Assembly: GCA_016235805.1 (NCBI GenBank)
Contig: JACRIY010000040.1
Location: 1 to 64,000, forward strand
Source of the DNA: Rhodocyclales bacterium
Lineage (GTDB): Bacteria > Pseudomonadota > Gammaproteobacteria > Burkholderiales > Rhodocyclaceae
Reading direction: 5' to 3'
Length of the DNA stretch: 64,000 nt
The first letter of the stretch is position 1. Each line of letters begins with the position of its first letter. Positions 10,856 to 19,624 of this stretch are shown piece by piece. The notes under the pieces were generated by a model, which searched no databases, was not told where the DNA came from, and was given only the letters and a program-made list of their open reading frames with translations. The translations under genes and the position numbers were made by a program.

Positions 10856-10922
10856 GGGAATTCTCCGTCGGGGAACAACATTCGGGAAACGCTTCGGATT
10901 TAATACCTGAGCGTTTCCATCG

Positions 10923-10956
10923 ACTATATGGTATCCCGACAGTTTTAGTCAACTAT
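10923..10956 (-). promoter_or_regulatory. Putative iscR promoter overlapping a type-1-like IscR binding site
   Basis: Minus strand TTGACT-N18-TATAGT; plus strand TATCCCGACAGTTTTAGTCAACTAT (10932-10956) is close to the published type 1 IscR consensus ATASYYGACTRWWWYAGTCRRSTAT. Confidence 0.7.
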
Positions 10957-11697
10957 CTTCGAGAGATAATTTGGATCGAACTTGTCTGCCGTGGCGACAT
11001 CGTCCTCGAGAGTTACCCCGCAGCGCTTCATGGTTTTCAGCAGGGCCTCGATCCGCCGGTCGGTTTCGACCGCATGATCGAGCAGGCCGTGGATCGCCTG
11101 GGCCAGCGGATCATCCTGGGCACGCGTCACCGCATAGGCGGAAAAGCCCATCTGGCCGGCCTTGACCTCGCGGTCGATCTCGCTGCGGTCTTCGATGATG
11201 CGTGCCGGAATTCCCACTGCGGTGCCGCCCGGGGGAACGTCGCGCACCACCACGGCGTTGGAGCCGACCTTGGCGCCGACGCCCAGGGTGATGGGGCCGA
11301 GGATCTTGGCGCCGGCCCCGATCACCACTCCACGCTGCAGGGTCGGATGGCGCTTGCCCTTGCTCCACGAAGTGCCGCCCAGCGTCACGCCGTGGTACAG
11401 CGTGCACTCGTCCTCGATCACCGCCGTCTCGCCTATGACCACACCCAAGCCATGGTCGATGAACACCCGGCGACCGATGGTGGCGCCGGGATGGATTTCG
11501 ATCCCGGTGAACCAGCGCGTGACATGCGACAGGAAGCGCGCCAGCCAGCGCACGCGGGCGCTCCACAGCCAGTGCGAAACACGATGCAGGGTCAGCGCGT
11601 GGAATCCCGGATAGCAGGTCACCACCTCCCAAGTGGAACGGGCGGCGGGATCGCGTTCGAAAACGCAGGAGATATCTTCGCGCAGGCGGGAGAACAT
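10945..11697 (-). CDS. cysE: Serine O-acetyltransferase
   Basis: Left-handed beta-helix acetyltransferase: [52 protein letters not shown]. Confidence 0.94.
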   Translation of the reverse strand: MFSRLREDISCVFERDPAARSTWEVVTCYPGFHALTLHRVSHWLWSARVRWLARFLSHVTRWFTGIEIHPGATIGRRVFIDHGLGVVIGETAVIEDECTLYHGVTLGGTSWSKGKRHPTLQRGVVIGAGAKILGPITLGVGAKVGSNAVVVRDVPPGGTAVGIPARIIEDRSEIDREVKAGQMGFSAYAVTRAQDDPLAQAIHGLLDHAVETDRRIEALLKTMKRCGVTLEDDVATADKFDPNYLSKIVD

Positions 11698-11774
11698 GAA
11701 AGGAGACCGCTGTCAGGAAATGGAAGGGCAAGTATACCGGCGCTTGGCGCGGCGAAGCGGCCGGCTTTGCGCGT

Positions 11775-12569
11775 TCAGTCTCCCGCTTCGCGCGGCATGC
11801 CAAATGACTTGCCGCCCGGCATCCGCGGTCCGGCTTCCAGTGCGGCGAACAGGCCGCGCAGGATGGCAACTTCCTCCTTTTCCGGACCGGCGCGGGAGAA
11901 CATGCGCCGCAGGCGCGGGATCAGGCGCTTCGGGCTGGCCGGGTCGAGGAACTCGCTGGCGATCGCCGCGCGCTCGATGTGTGCGATGAGGCCTTCGACC
12001 TCGTCGTGGCTGGCCAGCGTCCCGGCGCCCGAAATTGCGGGCGGCGACCCGGGATCGATGGCGGCCAGGCGCAACTCGTAGCACATCACCTGCACCGCCG
12101 CCGCAAGGTTGAGCGAACTGAATTCCGCATTGACGGGAATCATCGCCCAGCGCCGGCACATCGCCAGTTCATCGTTCGACAAGCCCGAGGTTTCGTTGCC
12201 GAACACCAGCGCGACCTCGGCAGTCGCCGCCATGGCCACCAGCTCGGCCGCGCCGTCACGCGCCCACAGCGCCGGGACGGCGAGCTCGCGCCGGCGGGCG
12301 GTCATCGCCATGGCCAGCGTGGTGCCGCGCAGGGCCTCGGCAAGGGACCCCACCTCCTCGGCCGCGACCAGCAGGTCGGTGGCGCCGGCCGCCATGGCAT
12401 CGGCCTGGGAGTCGGGAAAGGCCTTCGGATTCACCAGTACCAGGCGCGACAGCCCCATGGTTTTCATGGCCCGTGCCGCGGCACCGATGTTGCCCGGATG
12501 GCTCGGATGTGACAGTACGACGCGGATCCGGTCGAGGACGGCGGGAGCGGCTGGCAGCGTGGCGTTCAT
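11775..12569 (-). CDS. trmJ: tRNA (Cm32/Um32) methyltransferase, TrmJ-like SpoU family
   Basis: [35 protein letters not shown]...[29 protein letters not shown]; start chosen at MNATLP. Confidence 0.9.
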   Translation of the reverse strand: MNATLPAAPAVLDRIRVVLSHPSHPGNIGAAARAMKTMGLSRLVLVNPKAFPDSQADAMAAGATDLLVAAEEVGSLAEALRGTTLAMAMTARRRELAVPALWARDGAAELVAMAATAEVALVFGNETSGLSNDELAMCRRWAMIPVNAEFSSLNLAAAVQVMCYELRLAAIDPGSPPAISGAGTLASHDEVEGLIAHIERAAIASEFLDPASPKRLIPRLRRMFSRAGPEKEEVAILRGLFAALEAGPRMPGGKSFGMPREAGD

Positions 12570-12700
12570 TTCATGTCCTCGGATCTGCGATGGCCGCGTT
12601 GCTGTGCGCATCCGCGACAGCGCCACGCGGGCGGGCGTCCGCCGGTGCGATAGAATTGCGGCCTTCCTGCGCCACCCGGCCTGCCCCGTCCAAAACACCC

Positions 12701-13507
12701 ATGCATCCCACGCTGAACATCGCCGTAAAGGCCGCGCGTAGCGCGGGCAAGATCATCAACCGCGCCAGCCTTGACGTCGACAAACTCAGGGTCGACGTAA
12801 AACAGCAGAGCGACTTCGTGACCGACGTCGATCGCGCCGCGGAAGCCGCGATCCTCGAGGTGCTGCGCGATGCCTATCCGTCCTACGGAATTTTAGCAGA
12901 GGAGTCCGGCCTGGCCGGCACCTCCGCCGACAGCGAATATCAGTGGATCATCGATCCGCTGGACGGCACCACCAATTTCATCCACGGCCTGCCGCAGTAT
13001 GCCATTTCGATTGGCCTGGCCCACAAGGGCGTGATGACCCAGGCCGTGGTCTACGACCCCAACCGCAATGAAATCTTCACCGCCAGCAAGGGTGGCGGCG
13101 CCTTCGTCAATGAAAAGCGCATTCGAGTCGCCAAGCGCACCAAGCTCGACGAAGCCCTGATCGGCACCGGCTTTCCCTACCGCATGTTCGACCACATCGA
13201 CACCTACCTGGCGATTTTCCGCGACGTCGCGCAACGCACCGCCGGCATGCGCCGTCCGGGTGCCGCAGCGCTGGACCTGGCCTGGGTCGCCTGCGGCCGC
13301 ATGGACGGCTTCTGGGAACTCGGCCTCTCGCCTTGGGACATGGCGGCGGGCAGCCTGCTGATCACCGAGGCCGGCGGCCTGGTTGGCGACCTGTCGGGCG
13401 AGTCCAACTACATGAAGACCGGCAACATCATCGGCGGCAATCCGAAGATCTTCGCGCAACTGCTGCAACTCATCGCGCCGCACCGGACCGCGAAGCTGCA
13501 GGCCTGA
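12701..13507 (+). CDS. suhB: Inositol monophosphatase family protein SuhB
   Basis: [23 protein letters not shown]...[27 protein letters not shown]...[15 protein letters not shown]. Confidence 0.94.
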   Translation: MHPTLNIAVKAARSAGKIINRASLDVDKLRVDVKQQSDFVTDVDRAAEAAILEVLRDAYPSYGILAEESGLAGTSADSEYQWIIDPLDGTTNFIHGLPQYAISIGLAHKGVMTQAVVYDPNRNEIFTASKGGGAFVNEKRIRVAKRTKLDEALIGTGFPYRMFDHIDTYLAIFRDVAQRTAGMRRPGAAALDLAWVACGRMDGFWELGLSPWDMAAGSLLITEAGGLVGDLSGESNYMKTGNIIGGNPKIFAQLLQLIAPHRTAKLQA

Positions 13508-13712
13508 GGCCCGATGTCGGCCGCCTTGACGGCCAAACCGAGCCAAAAGTCGCGGATCGCTTGAGTTGCTCGGCGGCGACGGAGATGGCGATTCCCGGGC
13601 ATTTCGCGGCGTTTCCCCGCGGGCGCGAATTCGAGGGCTCCGCCGGGTTTGAACTTTTCGGGACATGGGAATACCATTAATGCCGTAATCCCATATTTAT
13701 GGAGGCCTTCCA

Positions 13713-13985
13713 ATGAAAACCACCATCGAAATGCCCGACGAGCTTTTCCGCCGAGCCAAGGCCGTTGCCGCACTGCAGGGCCTGAGCATGAAGGACTGGC
13801 TGACGAACCTCCTGCGGCGGGAAGTCGGCGCTGGCAACACGGCGCCACCCGACGATAGGACGAAAGAGATCCAAGAGTTCAATCGAGAACTCGATCGACT
13901 GTCGAAGAAAATCTCCGCATCATGGCAGGGGCCGCAGGATGCTGTCGCTGCGATCCGCGAACAGCGGCGCGATCTCGGCGCATGA
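13713..13985 (+). CDS. Antitoxin of a VapBC-like module (ribbon-helix-helix-like)
   Basis: MKTTIEMPDELFRRAKAVAALQGLSMKDWLTNLLRREV N-terminus; stop overlaps the downstream PIN toxin start. Confidence 0.8.
   Translation: MKTTIEMPDELFRRAKAVAALQGLSMKDWLTNLLRREVGAGNTAPPDDRTKEIQEFNRELDRLSKKISASWQGPQDAVAAIREQRRDLGA
13822..13847 (+). repeat. Dispersed short repeat copy 4 (inside the antitoxin C-terminal region)
   Basis: AAGTCGGCGCTGGCAACACGGCGCCA; encodes VGAGNTAP. Confidence 0.8.
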
Positions 13986-14404
13986 TCGTCGATGCCTCGG
14001 TATGGGTCGCCAGATTTCTGGCGGCGGATCGCCATCATGGTGTTGCCATGACCTGCATCACTGCCCTGCTAGAGCGTGAAGCACGCATTGTCATCCCGGT
14101 GCTGGCCTGGCCAGAGGTTGCTGGCGCGATTGCGCGACGTACTGGCAATGCCGAAGATGGTCACGATGCAGTCGCCATCATCCGTGCGTTGCGCTTGATC
14201 GAAAGTATCCCGATGGACCAGTCGCTTGCATACGAGGCGACTCAAGTCGCCGGTTCCATCCGACTGCGCGGCGCCGATGCAGTCTATGTCGCGCTCGCGG
14301 TTATGCGCCGCGAGCCGCTGATTTCCCTTGACTCGGAAATGCTGGAACGTGCCAGCGGCGTCGCCGACGTATTCACTCCCGAACAATGGCTGCAGAAGCG
14401 CTGA
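13982..14404 (+). CDS. PIN domain toxin (VapC-like)
   Basis: [23 protein letters not shown]...[31 protein letters not shown] acidic residues. Confidence 0.85.
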   Translation: MIVDASVWVARFLAADRHHGVAMTCITALLEREARIVIPVLAWPEVAGAIARRTGNAEDGHDAVAIIRALRLIESIPMDQSLAYEATQVAGSIRLRGADAVYVALAVMRREPLISLDSEMLERASGVADVFTPEQWLQKR

Positions 14405-14406
14405 CG

Positions 14407-16998
14407 ATGCCGCCCGCCATCACCACCGCCGAATTGGCGGCGCACACCCCCGTCATGCAGCAGTGGCTGCGCGCCAAGGCGGATCACGCCGACAAGCTGC
14501 TGTTTTTCCGCATGGGGGATTTCTACGAGCTGTTCTATGACGATGCCCAGCAGGCGGCGCGCCTGCTCGACATCACGCTGACCGCGCGCGGCCAGTCGGC
14601 GGGCAAGCCGATCGCCATGGCGGGCATTCCCTACCACGCGGTCGACGGCTATCTGGCGAAACTGGTGAAGCTCGGCGTCTCGGTGGCGATCTGCGAACAG
14701 ATCGGCGACCCGGCGCTGGCCAAGGGCCCGGTGGAGCGCGCCGTGACGCGCATCGTCACCCCCGGCACGCTGACCGACGCCAACCTGCTCGACGACAAGA
14801 CCGACAGCCTGCTGCTGGCGCTGAGCCTGGACCGCCAGCGCGCCGGCCTGGCCTGGCTCAATCTCGCCAGCGGCGACCTGCGCCTGCTGGAAACCTCGCT
14901 GGATGCCCTGCCCGAGCATTTCGAACGCCTGCGCCCGGCCGAATTGCTGCTGCCTGATGCCTTGCGCTCGGGACTGCCCGAGACGCGCGCCGTCACCCAG
15001 CACCTGCCCGACTGGCATTTCGACAGTCGCGCTGCCGCCCATGCACTGGCCGAGCATTTCGGCACCCGTGACCTCGGCGGCTTCGGCGTTCATGACGAGG
15101 AACTGGCGCTTGCCGCCGCCGGCGCGCTTTACCGCTACGCCCAAGCCACCCAAAAGGAAGCCCTGGCGCACCTGACGCAGCTCACGGTCGAGCACGAAGG
15201 CAGCTTCCTGCGCCTCGACGCCGCGACCCGGCGCAACCTGGAAATTTCCGAGACCCTGCGCGGCGAGCCCGCGCCCACACTGCTCTCGCTGCTCGACACC
15301 TGCGCCACCAGCATGGGCTCGCGCTGGCTGCGCCACTGCCTGCATCATCCATTGACGAATCGCGCCATTCCGCAGGCACGGCAGGCCGCGGTCGCCGCGC
15401 TGGTCGGCGAAGCCGGCCGCGGCCCGCATGCGGCGCTGGCGACGGCCCTCTCGGGCTTCGCCGACATCGACCGCATCGCCGCCCGCATCGCCCTCAAGAG
15501 CGCCCGGCCGCGCGACCTCTCCTCGCTGCGTGACAGCCTCGCCCGCCTTGGCGATATTCGTGCAAGAGTCGGCGCTGGCGATACGGCGCCGCGACTCGAC
15601 GAACTCGTCGCCGCACTCGCCACGCCGCAGGCCTGCGTCGAACTGCTGACGCAGGCCGTGGCGCCGGAGCCGGGCGCGCTGATTCGCGATGGCGGTGTCA
15701 TCGCCCCCGGCTACAACGCCGACCTCGACGAACTGCGCGCCATCCAGGACAACTGCGGCGCTTTCCTGATCGAACTGGAAGCGCGCGAACGGACCCGCAG
15801 CGGCATCGCCAGCCTCAAGGTCGAGTTCAACAAGGTGCATGGCTTCTACATCGAGGTCACCCACGCCAATGTCGAAAAGATCCCCGACGACTATCGCCGG
15901 CGGCAGACCCTGAAGAACGCCGAGCGCTACATCACGCCCGAACTGAAGGCCTTCGAGGACAAGGCGCTGTCGGCCAACGAGCGCGCGTTGGCGCTGGAAC
16001 GGCAACTCTGGGACGAACTGCTCGGCGCGCTGTCGATCCACATTCCGGTCCTGCAGCGCATCGCCCGCGCCATTGCCGAACTCGACGGACTTACCGCTTT
16101 CGCCTCCGCCGCGGTGCGCCACGACTACCGCCAACCCGAGTTCTGCGAGGAAGCCGCGCTGGAGATCGAGGGCGGTCGCCACCCGGTGGTGGAACGACAA
16201 CTCGACGGGCAGTCCGGAACCTTCATTGCCAATGACATGCGCCTCTCGGCCGCGCGCCGCATGCTGCTGATCACCGGCCCCAACATGGGCGGCAAATCGA
16301 CCTACATGCGCCAGGCGGCCCTGATCGTGCTGCTGGCGCACTGCGGCAGCTTCGTTCCCGCACGGCGCTGCCGGCTGGGACCGGTCGATGCGATCTACAC
16401 GCGCATCGGCGCCTCGGACGACCTCGCTTCAGGCCGCTCGACCTTCATGGTCGAGATGACCGAGGCCGCCGCCATCCTCAACGGCGCGACCGACAAGTCG
16501 CTGGTGCTGATGGACGAGATCGGGCGCGGCACTTCGACCTTCGACGGCGTTGCGCTGGCCTTCGCCATCGCCCGCCACCTGATCGAAAAGAATCGCGCCT
16601 GGACGCTGTTCTCCACGCATTACTTCGAACTGACGAGACTGGCGCAGGATTACCCGGTATGTGCCAACGTCCATCTCGACGCCGTCGAGCACGGCCACAA
16701 GATCGTCTTCCTGCATGCGGTCGAGGAAGGTCCGGCCTCGCAAAGCTACGGCGTGCAGGTCGCCGCGCTGGCGGGCATGCCCCCGGCGGTGGTGCGCGAA
16801 GCAAAGCGCCGCCTGACATTGCTGGAAAACCGCGAAGCGGGATCGCTGGTGCAACCTGACCTGTTCGCCAGCGCCCCGCCGCTGCCCGAACCGCCACATC
16901 CGGCGCTGGACGCGCTGCGCGACCTGAATTGCGATGAACTCAGTCCGCGCGAAGCCCTCGATACGCTTTACCGGCTCGCCCGCCTGGCAAGGGACTGA
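14407..16998 (+). CDS. mutS: DNA mismatch repair protein MutS
   Basis: [35 protein letters not shown]...[33 protein letters not shown]...[12 protein letters not shown]; alternative upstream ATG at 14386. Confidence 0.96.
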   Translation: MPPAITTAELAAHTPVMQQWLRAKADHADKLLFFRMGDFYELFYDDAQQAARLLDITLTARGQSAGKPIAMAGIPYHAVDGYLAKLVKLGVSVAICEQIGDPALAKGPVERAVTRIVTPGTLTDANLLDDKTDSLLLALSLDRQRAGLAWLNLASGDLRLLETSLDALPEHFERLRPAELLLPDALRSGLPETRAVTQHLPDWHFDSRAAAHALAEHFGTRDLGGFGVHDEELALAAAGALYRYAQATQKEALAHLTQLTVEHEGSFLRLDAATRRNLEISETLRGEPAPTLLSLLDTCATSMGSRWLRHCLHHPLTNRAIPQARQAAVAALVGEAGRGPHAALATALSGFADIDRIAARIALKSARPRDLSSLRDSLARLGDIRARVGAGDTAPRLDELVAALATPQACVELLTQAVAPEPGALIRDGGVIAPGYNADLDELRAIQDNCGAFLIELEARERTRSGIASLKVEFNKVHGFYIEVTHANVEKIPDDYRRRQTLKNAERYITPELKAFEDKALSANERALALERQLWDELLGALSIHIPVLQRIARAIAELDGLTAFASAAVRHDYRQPEFCEEAALEIEGGRHPVVERQLDGQSGTFIANDMRLSAARRMLLITGPNMGGKSTYMRQAALIVLLAHCGSFVPARRCRLGPVDAIYTRIGASDDLASGRSTFMVEMTEAAAILNGATDKSLVLMDEIGRGTSTFDGVALAFAIARHLIEKNRAWTLFSTHYFELTRLAQDYPVCANVHLDAVEHGHKIVFLHAVEEGPASQSYGVQVAALAGMPPAVVREAKRRLTLLENREAGSLVQPDLFASAPPLPEPPHPALDALRDLNCDELSPREALDTLYRLARLARD
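15564..15592 (+). repeat. Dispersed short repeat copy 5 (inside mutS)
   Basis: AAGAGTCGGCGCTGGCGATACGGCGCCGC; encodes [22 protein letters not shown] inverted repeat. Confidence 0.8.
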
Positions 16999-17019
16999 GG
17001 CAGGCGTCGTCCGCGGATA

Positions 17020-17451
17020 TCAGTGCAGTTCATCGTCCGGCGGCACCGGCGCCGGCAGCACGACAATGCCCTCTTCGAGAAGTTCGCGCGTCTCGTCTAT
17101 CGTCGCGACTCCGCGAATGCTGCGCGCGGGCGCCTCGTCGTAGTGGATGCGGCGCGCCTCCTCGGGGAATCGCTCGCCGACGTTTTCGGCTTTCTTCGCC
17201 ATGCTCACGAGCGCTTCGTGCAAACGCGCCAGCGCGGGTGCCGGTGGCACTGCTGGCGGCTTCGCGGAAGGCGCGAGCTCCGTCGCACCGCGCTTCAGGT
17301 GCGGCGCCGAAGGCAACTGGCTGACGCCCGAAGTCTGGCAATGCGGGCAGAGCACCAGATGACGCTGGCTCTGGTCGCGAAACGCCTCGCCGGAAGCGAA
17401 CCAGCCTTCGAAGCGGTGTCCCTGATCGCAAAGAAGGTCGATGATTATCAT
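17020..17451 (-). CDS. DUF1178-like small protein
   Basis: MIIIDLLCDQGHRFEGWFASGEAFRDQSQRHLVLCPHCQTSGVSQLPSAP. Confidence 0.85.
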   Translation of the reverse strand: MIIIDLLCDQGHRFEGWFASGEAFRDQSQRHLVLCPHCQTSGVSQLPSAPHLKRGATELAPSAKPPAVPPAPALARLHEALVSMAKKAENVGERFPEEARRIHYDEAPARSIRGVATIDETRELLEEGIVVLPAPVPPDDELH

Positions 17452-17452
17452 G

Positions 17453-17537
17453 TGGTGCCCGGAACCGGAATCGAACCGGTACGCCTTGCGGCGAGGGATT
17501 TTAAGTCCCTTGTGTCTACCAATTTCACCATCCGGGC
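17453..17537 (-). tRNA. tRNA-Leu (anticodon UAA), 3' CCA encoded
   Basis: Minus strand GCCCGGATGGTGAAATTGGTAGACACAAGGGACTTAAAATCCCTCGCCGCAAGGCGTACCGGTTCGATTCCGGTTCCGGGCACCA; class II variable arm. Confidence 0.95.
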
Positions 17538-17581
17538 AGTGGGTTTCATCGTGGGGTCCGGGTCGGGATGCGTGGCGATTC

Positions 17582-17606
17582 TACCGTGCCGCCAGCGCCG
17601 ACTTTT
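17582..17606 (-). repeat. Dispersed short repeat copy 6 (intergenic, between tRNA-Leu and secA-like gene)
   Basis: Reverse complement reads TGCGAAAAGTCGGCGCTGGCGGCACGGTAG. Confidence 0.75.
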
Positions 17607-17629
17607 CGCAGGCCCGAAAGGAATGGGCG

Positions 17630-19624
17630 CTATTCGCTGCGGCCGGTGAAGGCCAGCAGGTCGCTCAACTGGTCGTCGACGCTCAGCAGTTCGCGCCGCA
17701 CGCGACCGTGGTGGCGCTCGGCGATGCCCTGCGCGAGATTCACCAGCAGCTTGCCGAACCATCCGGGCAGTGGCTCGCCGACGCGCGGAAACAGCCGGCG
17801 CAGTCTTTCTGCATGGGGCTTGAATACGTCATGGAAGATTTCGTCATCGAGCGACATGACGACCTGGAAACTTCCGGGATCGCCCTGCCGTCCGCAGCGG
17901 CCGAACAACTGCCGGTCGATGCGACGCGAGTCGTGGCGTTCCGTCGCCAGCACATGGAGGCCGCCGAGTTCGGCGACGCCGGGAGCCAGCCGGATGTCGG
18001 TGCCGCGGCCCGCCATGTTGGTGGCGACGGTGATGCGCCCGCGCTCGCCGGCACGGGCGATCACCTCCGCCTCTTCCTGGTCCTGCCGCGCGTTGAGCAC
18101 CTGGTGCGTCAGTCCGGCGAGCGACAGCAGCGCGCTCAAATGCTCGGATGCGGCGACCGATCGCGTGCCGACCAGGACGGCGCGCCCCTCGTTCTGCAGC
18201 CGGCGCAAGCGATCGACCACGGTCGCCCACTTCTCCTCGGCGGTGAGGTACACCTCGTCGGGCAGTTCCCTGCGCTGTATCGGACGATTGGTCGGTATCG
18301 TGACCACCGGCAGGCGGTACACCGACCAGAGTTCGCCGGCCACTTCCCTGACAGTGCCGGTCATCCCGGCGACCCGCAGGTAGCGGCGGAAGAAGCGCTG
18401 GTAACTGATGCGCGCCAGCGTCTCCTGCTGGCCGGTAATCGCGCAGCCCTCCTTCGCCTCGATCATCTGGTGCAGTCCGCGCTCCCAGGAGCGGTCCGCC
18501 ATCACACGGCCGGTGTATTCGTCCACGATCTGGACCTTGCCGTTGCGCACCAGGTACTGCTTGTCGCGCTGGTAGAGGTACAAGGCGGCCAGCGCGCGAC
18601 GGATCAGTTCCTCGCGCCGGCGCGGCCCCATCCAGAGGCCGCCGTAAGGCTCCGCCAGCTCGGTGGCGCGACGACGCCCGCGCTCGGTGAGTTCGACGTC
18701 ATGCTCGCGCGGCCGGATCGAAAAATCCGAACCGGTATCCATCTGCCGCGCCATGGTCACGGCTTCGGCATAAACCTGTTCTTCCTGGCTCGAATCGCCG
18801 ACGTTGGAAATGATCAGCGGCGTGCGCGCCTCGTCCACCAGCACGCTGTCCGCCTCATCGACGATGACGAAGCACAGGCCGCGCAACAGCAGGCGGCTGG
18901 CGTGCGAGTGTTCGGCGTGCAGGGCTTCAAGCTGTAGCTGCATGTGCCCGGTGTCACGCCCCAGCATCAGGCGGTCCTTCAGGTAATCGAACACCATCTG
19001 CTTGTTGGTGCCGTAGGTGATGTCGCAGGCATAGGCCGCGCGGCGCGCCTCGGGCGTCATGCCTTCGGTGATGGTGCCGACGCTGAGGCCGAAGAATTTG
19101 TAGATCGGCGTCATCCATGCCGCGTCGCGCATCACCAGGAAATCATTGACGGTCACGATATGGACCGGTATCCCGGCCAGCGCGGCGGTACAGGCCGGCA
19201 GGGTCGCCGTCAGGGTCTTGCCCTCGCCCGTTTCCATTTCGGCGATCTTGCCCTCGAGCATCACGCGCCCGCCCAGAAGCTGCACGTCGAAGGGCCGCAT
19301 GCCGAGACGGCGCCCGGATATCTCGCGGATGATGGCGAAGCTGCGCGCCACCAGCGGTTCGTCGAGCCCTTCGCTGTAAAGGCGGCGCCGCAGGTCGGGA
19401 ACGCACTCGCGGATTTCCTTGTCCGTCAACGCGGCGAGGCGCTGTCCTTCTTCATTGACGCGGGCGAGAAACTCGCCGCGCCCCGGACTGCGTCCATACA
19501 CCCGCTGGCGGATGAATCCCCCCAGGCTGGCGGCGGCGCGATCCAGCCAGCCGTCGCGCAGATCCTCCCGCTGCGGATACGGCCCGAGCGCAATCCCGGG
19601 ACGCAGCAGCGTGGTGCTAGACAT
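17630..19624 (-). CDS. SecA-like translocase ATPase lacking the canonical C-terminal domains (accessory SecA)
   Basis: LEGKIAEMETGEGKTLTATLPA, TVNDFLVMRDAAWM, FVIVDEADSVLVDEARTPLIIS, QIVDEYTGRVM, GRITVATNMAGRGTDIRL, FGRCGRQGDPGSFQVVMSLDDEIF; ends about 90 residues after the DEIF segment, with no zinc-binding tail. Confidence 0.9.
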   Translation of the reverse strand: MSSTTLLRPGIALGPYPQREDLRDGWLDRAAASLGGFIRQRVYGRSPGRGEFLARVNEEGQRLAALTDKEIRECVPDLRRRLYSEGLDEPLVARSFAIIREISGRRLGMRPFDVQLLGGRVMLEGKIAEMETGEGKTLTATLPACTAALAGIPVHIVTVNDFLVMRDAAWMTPIYKFFGLSVGTITEGMTPEARRAAYACDITYGTNKQMVFDYLKDRLMLGRDTGHMQLQLEALHAEHSHASRLLLRGLCFVIVDEADSVLVDEARTPLIISNVGDSSQEEQVYAEAVTMARQMDTGSDFSIRPREHDVELTERGRRRATELAEPYGGLWMGPRRREELIRRALAALYLYQRDKQYLVRNGKVQIVDEYTGRVMADRSWERGLHQMIEAKEGCAITGQQETLARISYQRFFRRYLRVAGMTGTVREVAGELWSVYRLPVVTIPTNRPIQRRELPDEVYLTAEEKWATVVDRLRRLQNEGRAVLVGTRSVAASEHLSALLSLAGLTHQVLNARQDQEEAEVIARAGERGRITVATNMAGRGTDIRLAPGVAELGGLHVLATERHDSRRIDRQLFGRCGRQGDPGSFQVVMSLDDEIFHDVFKPHAERLRRLFPRVGEPLPGWFGKLLVNLAQGIAERHHGRVRRELLSVDDQLSDLLAFTGRSE

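Noticed and set aside
14284-16341. 685-aa minus-strand ORF
   Set aside because: Fully antisense to mutS, which has unmistakable conserved motifs.
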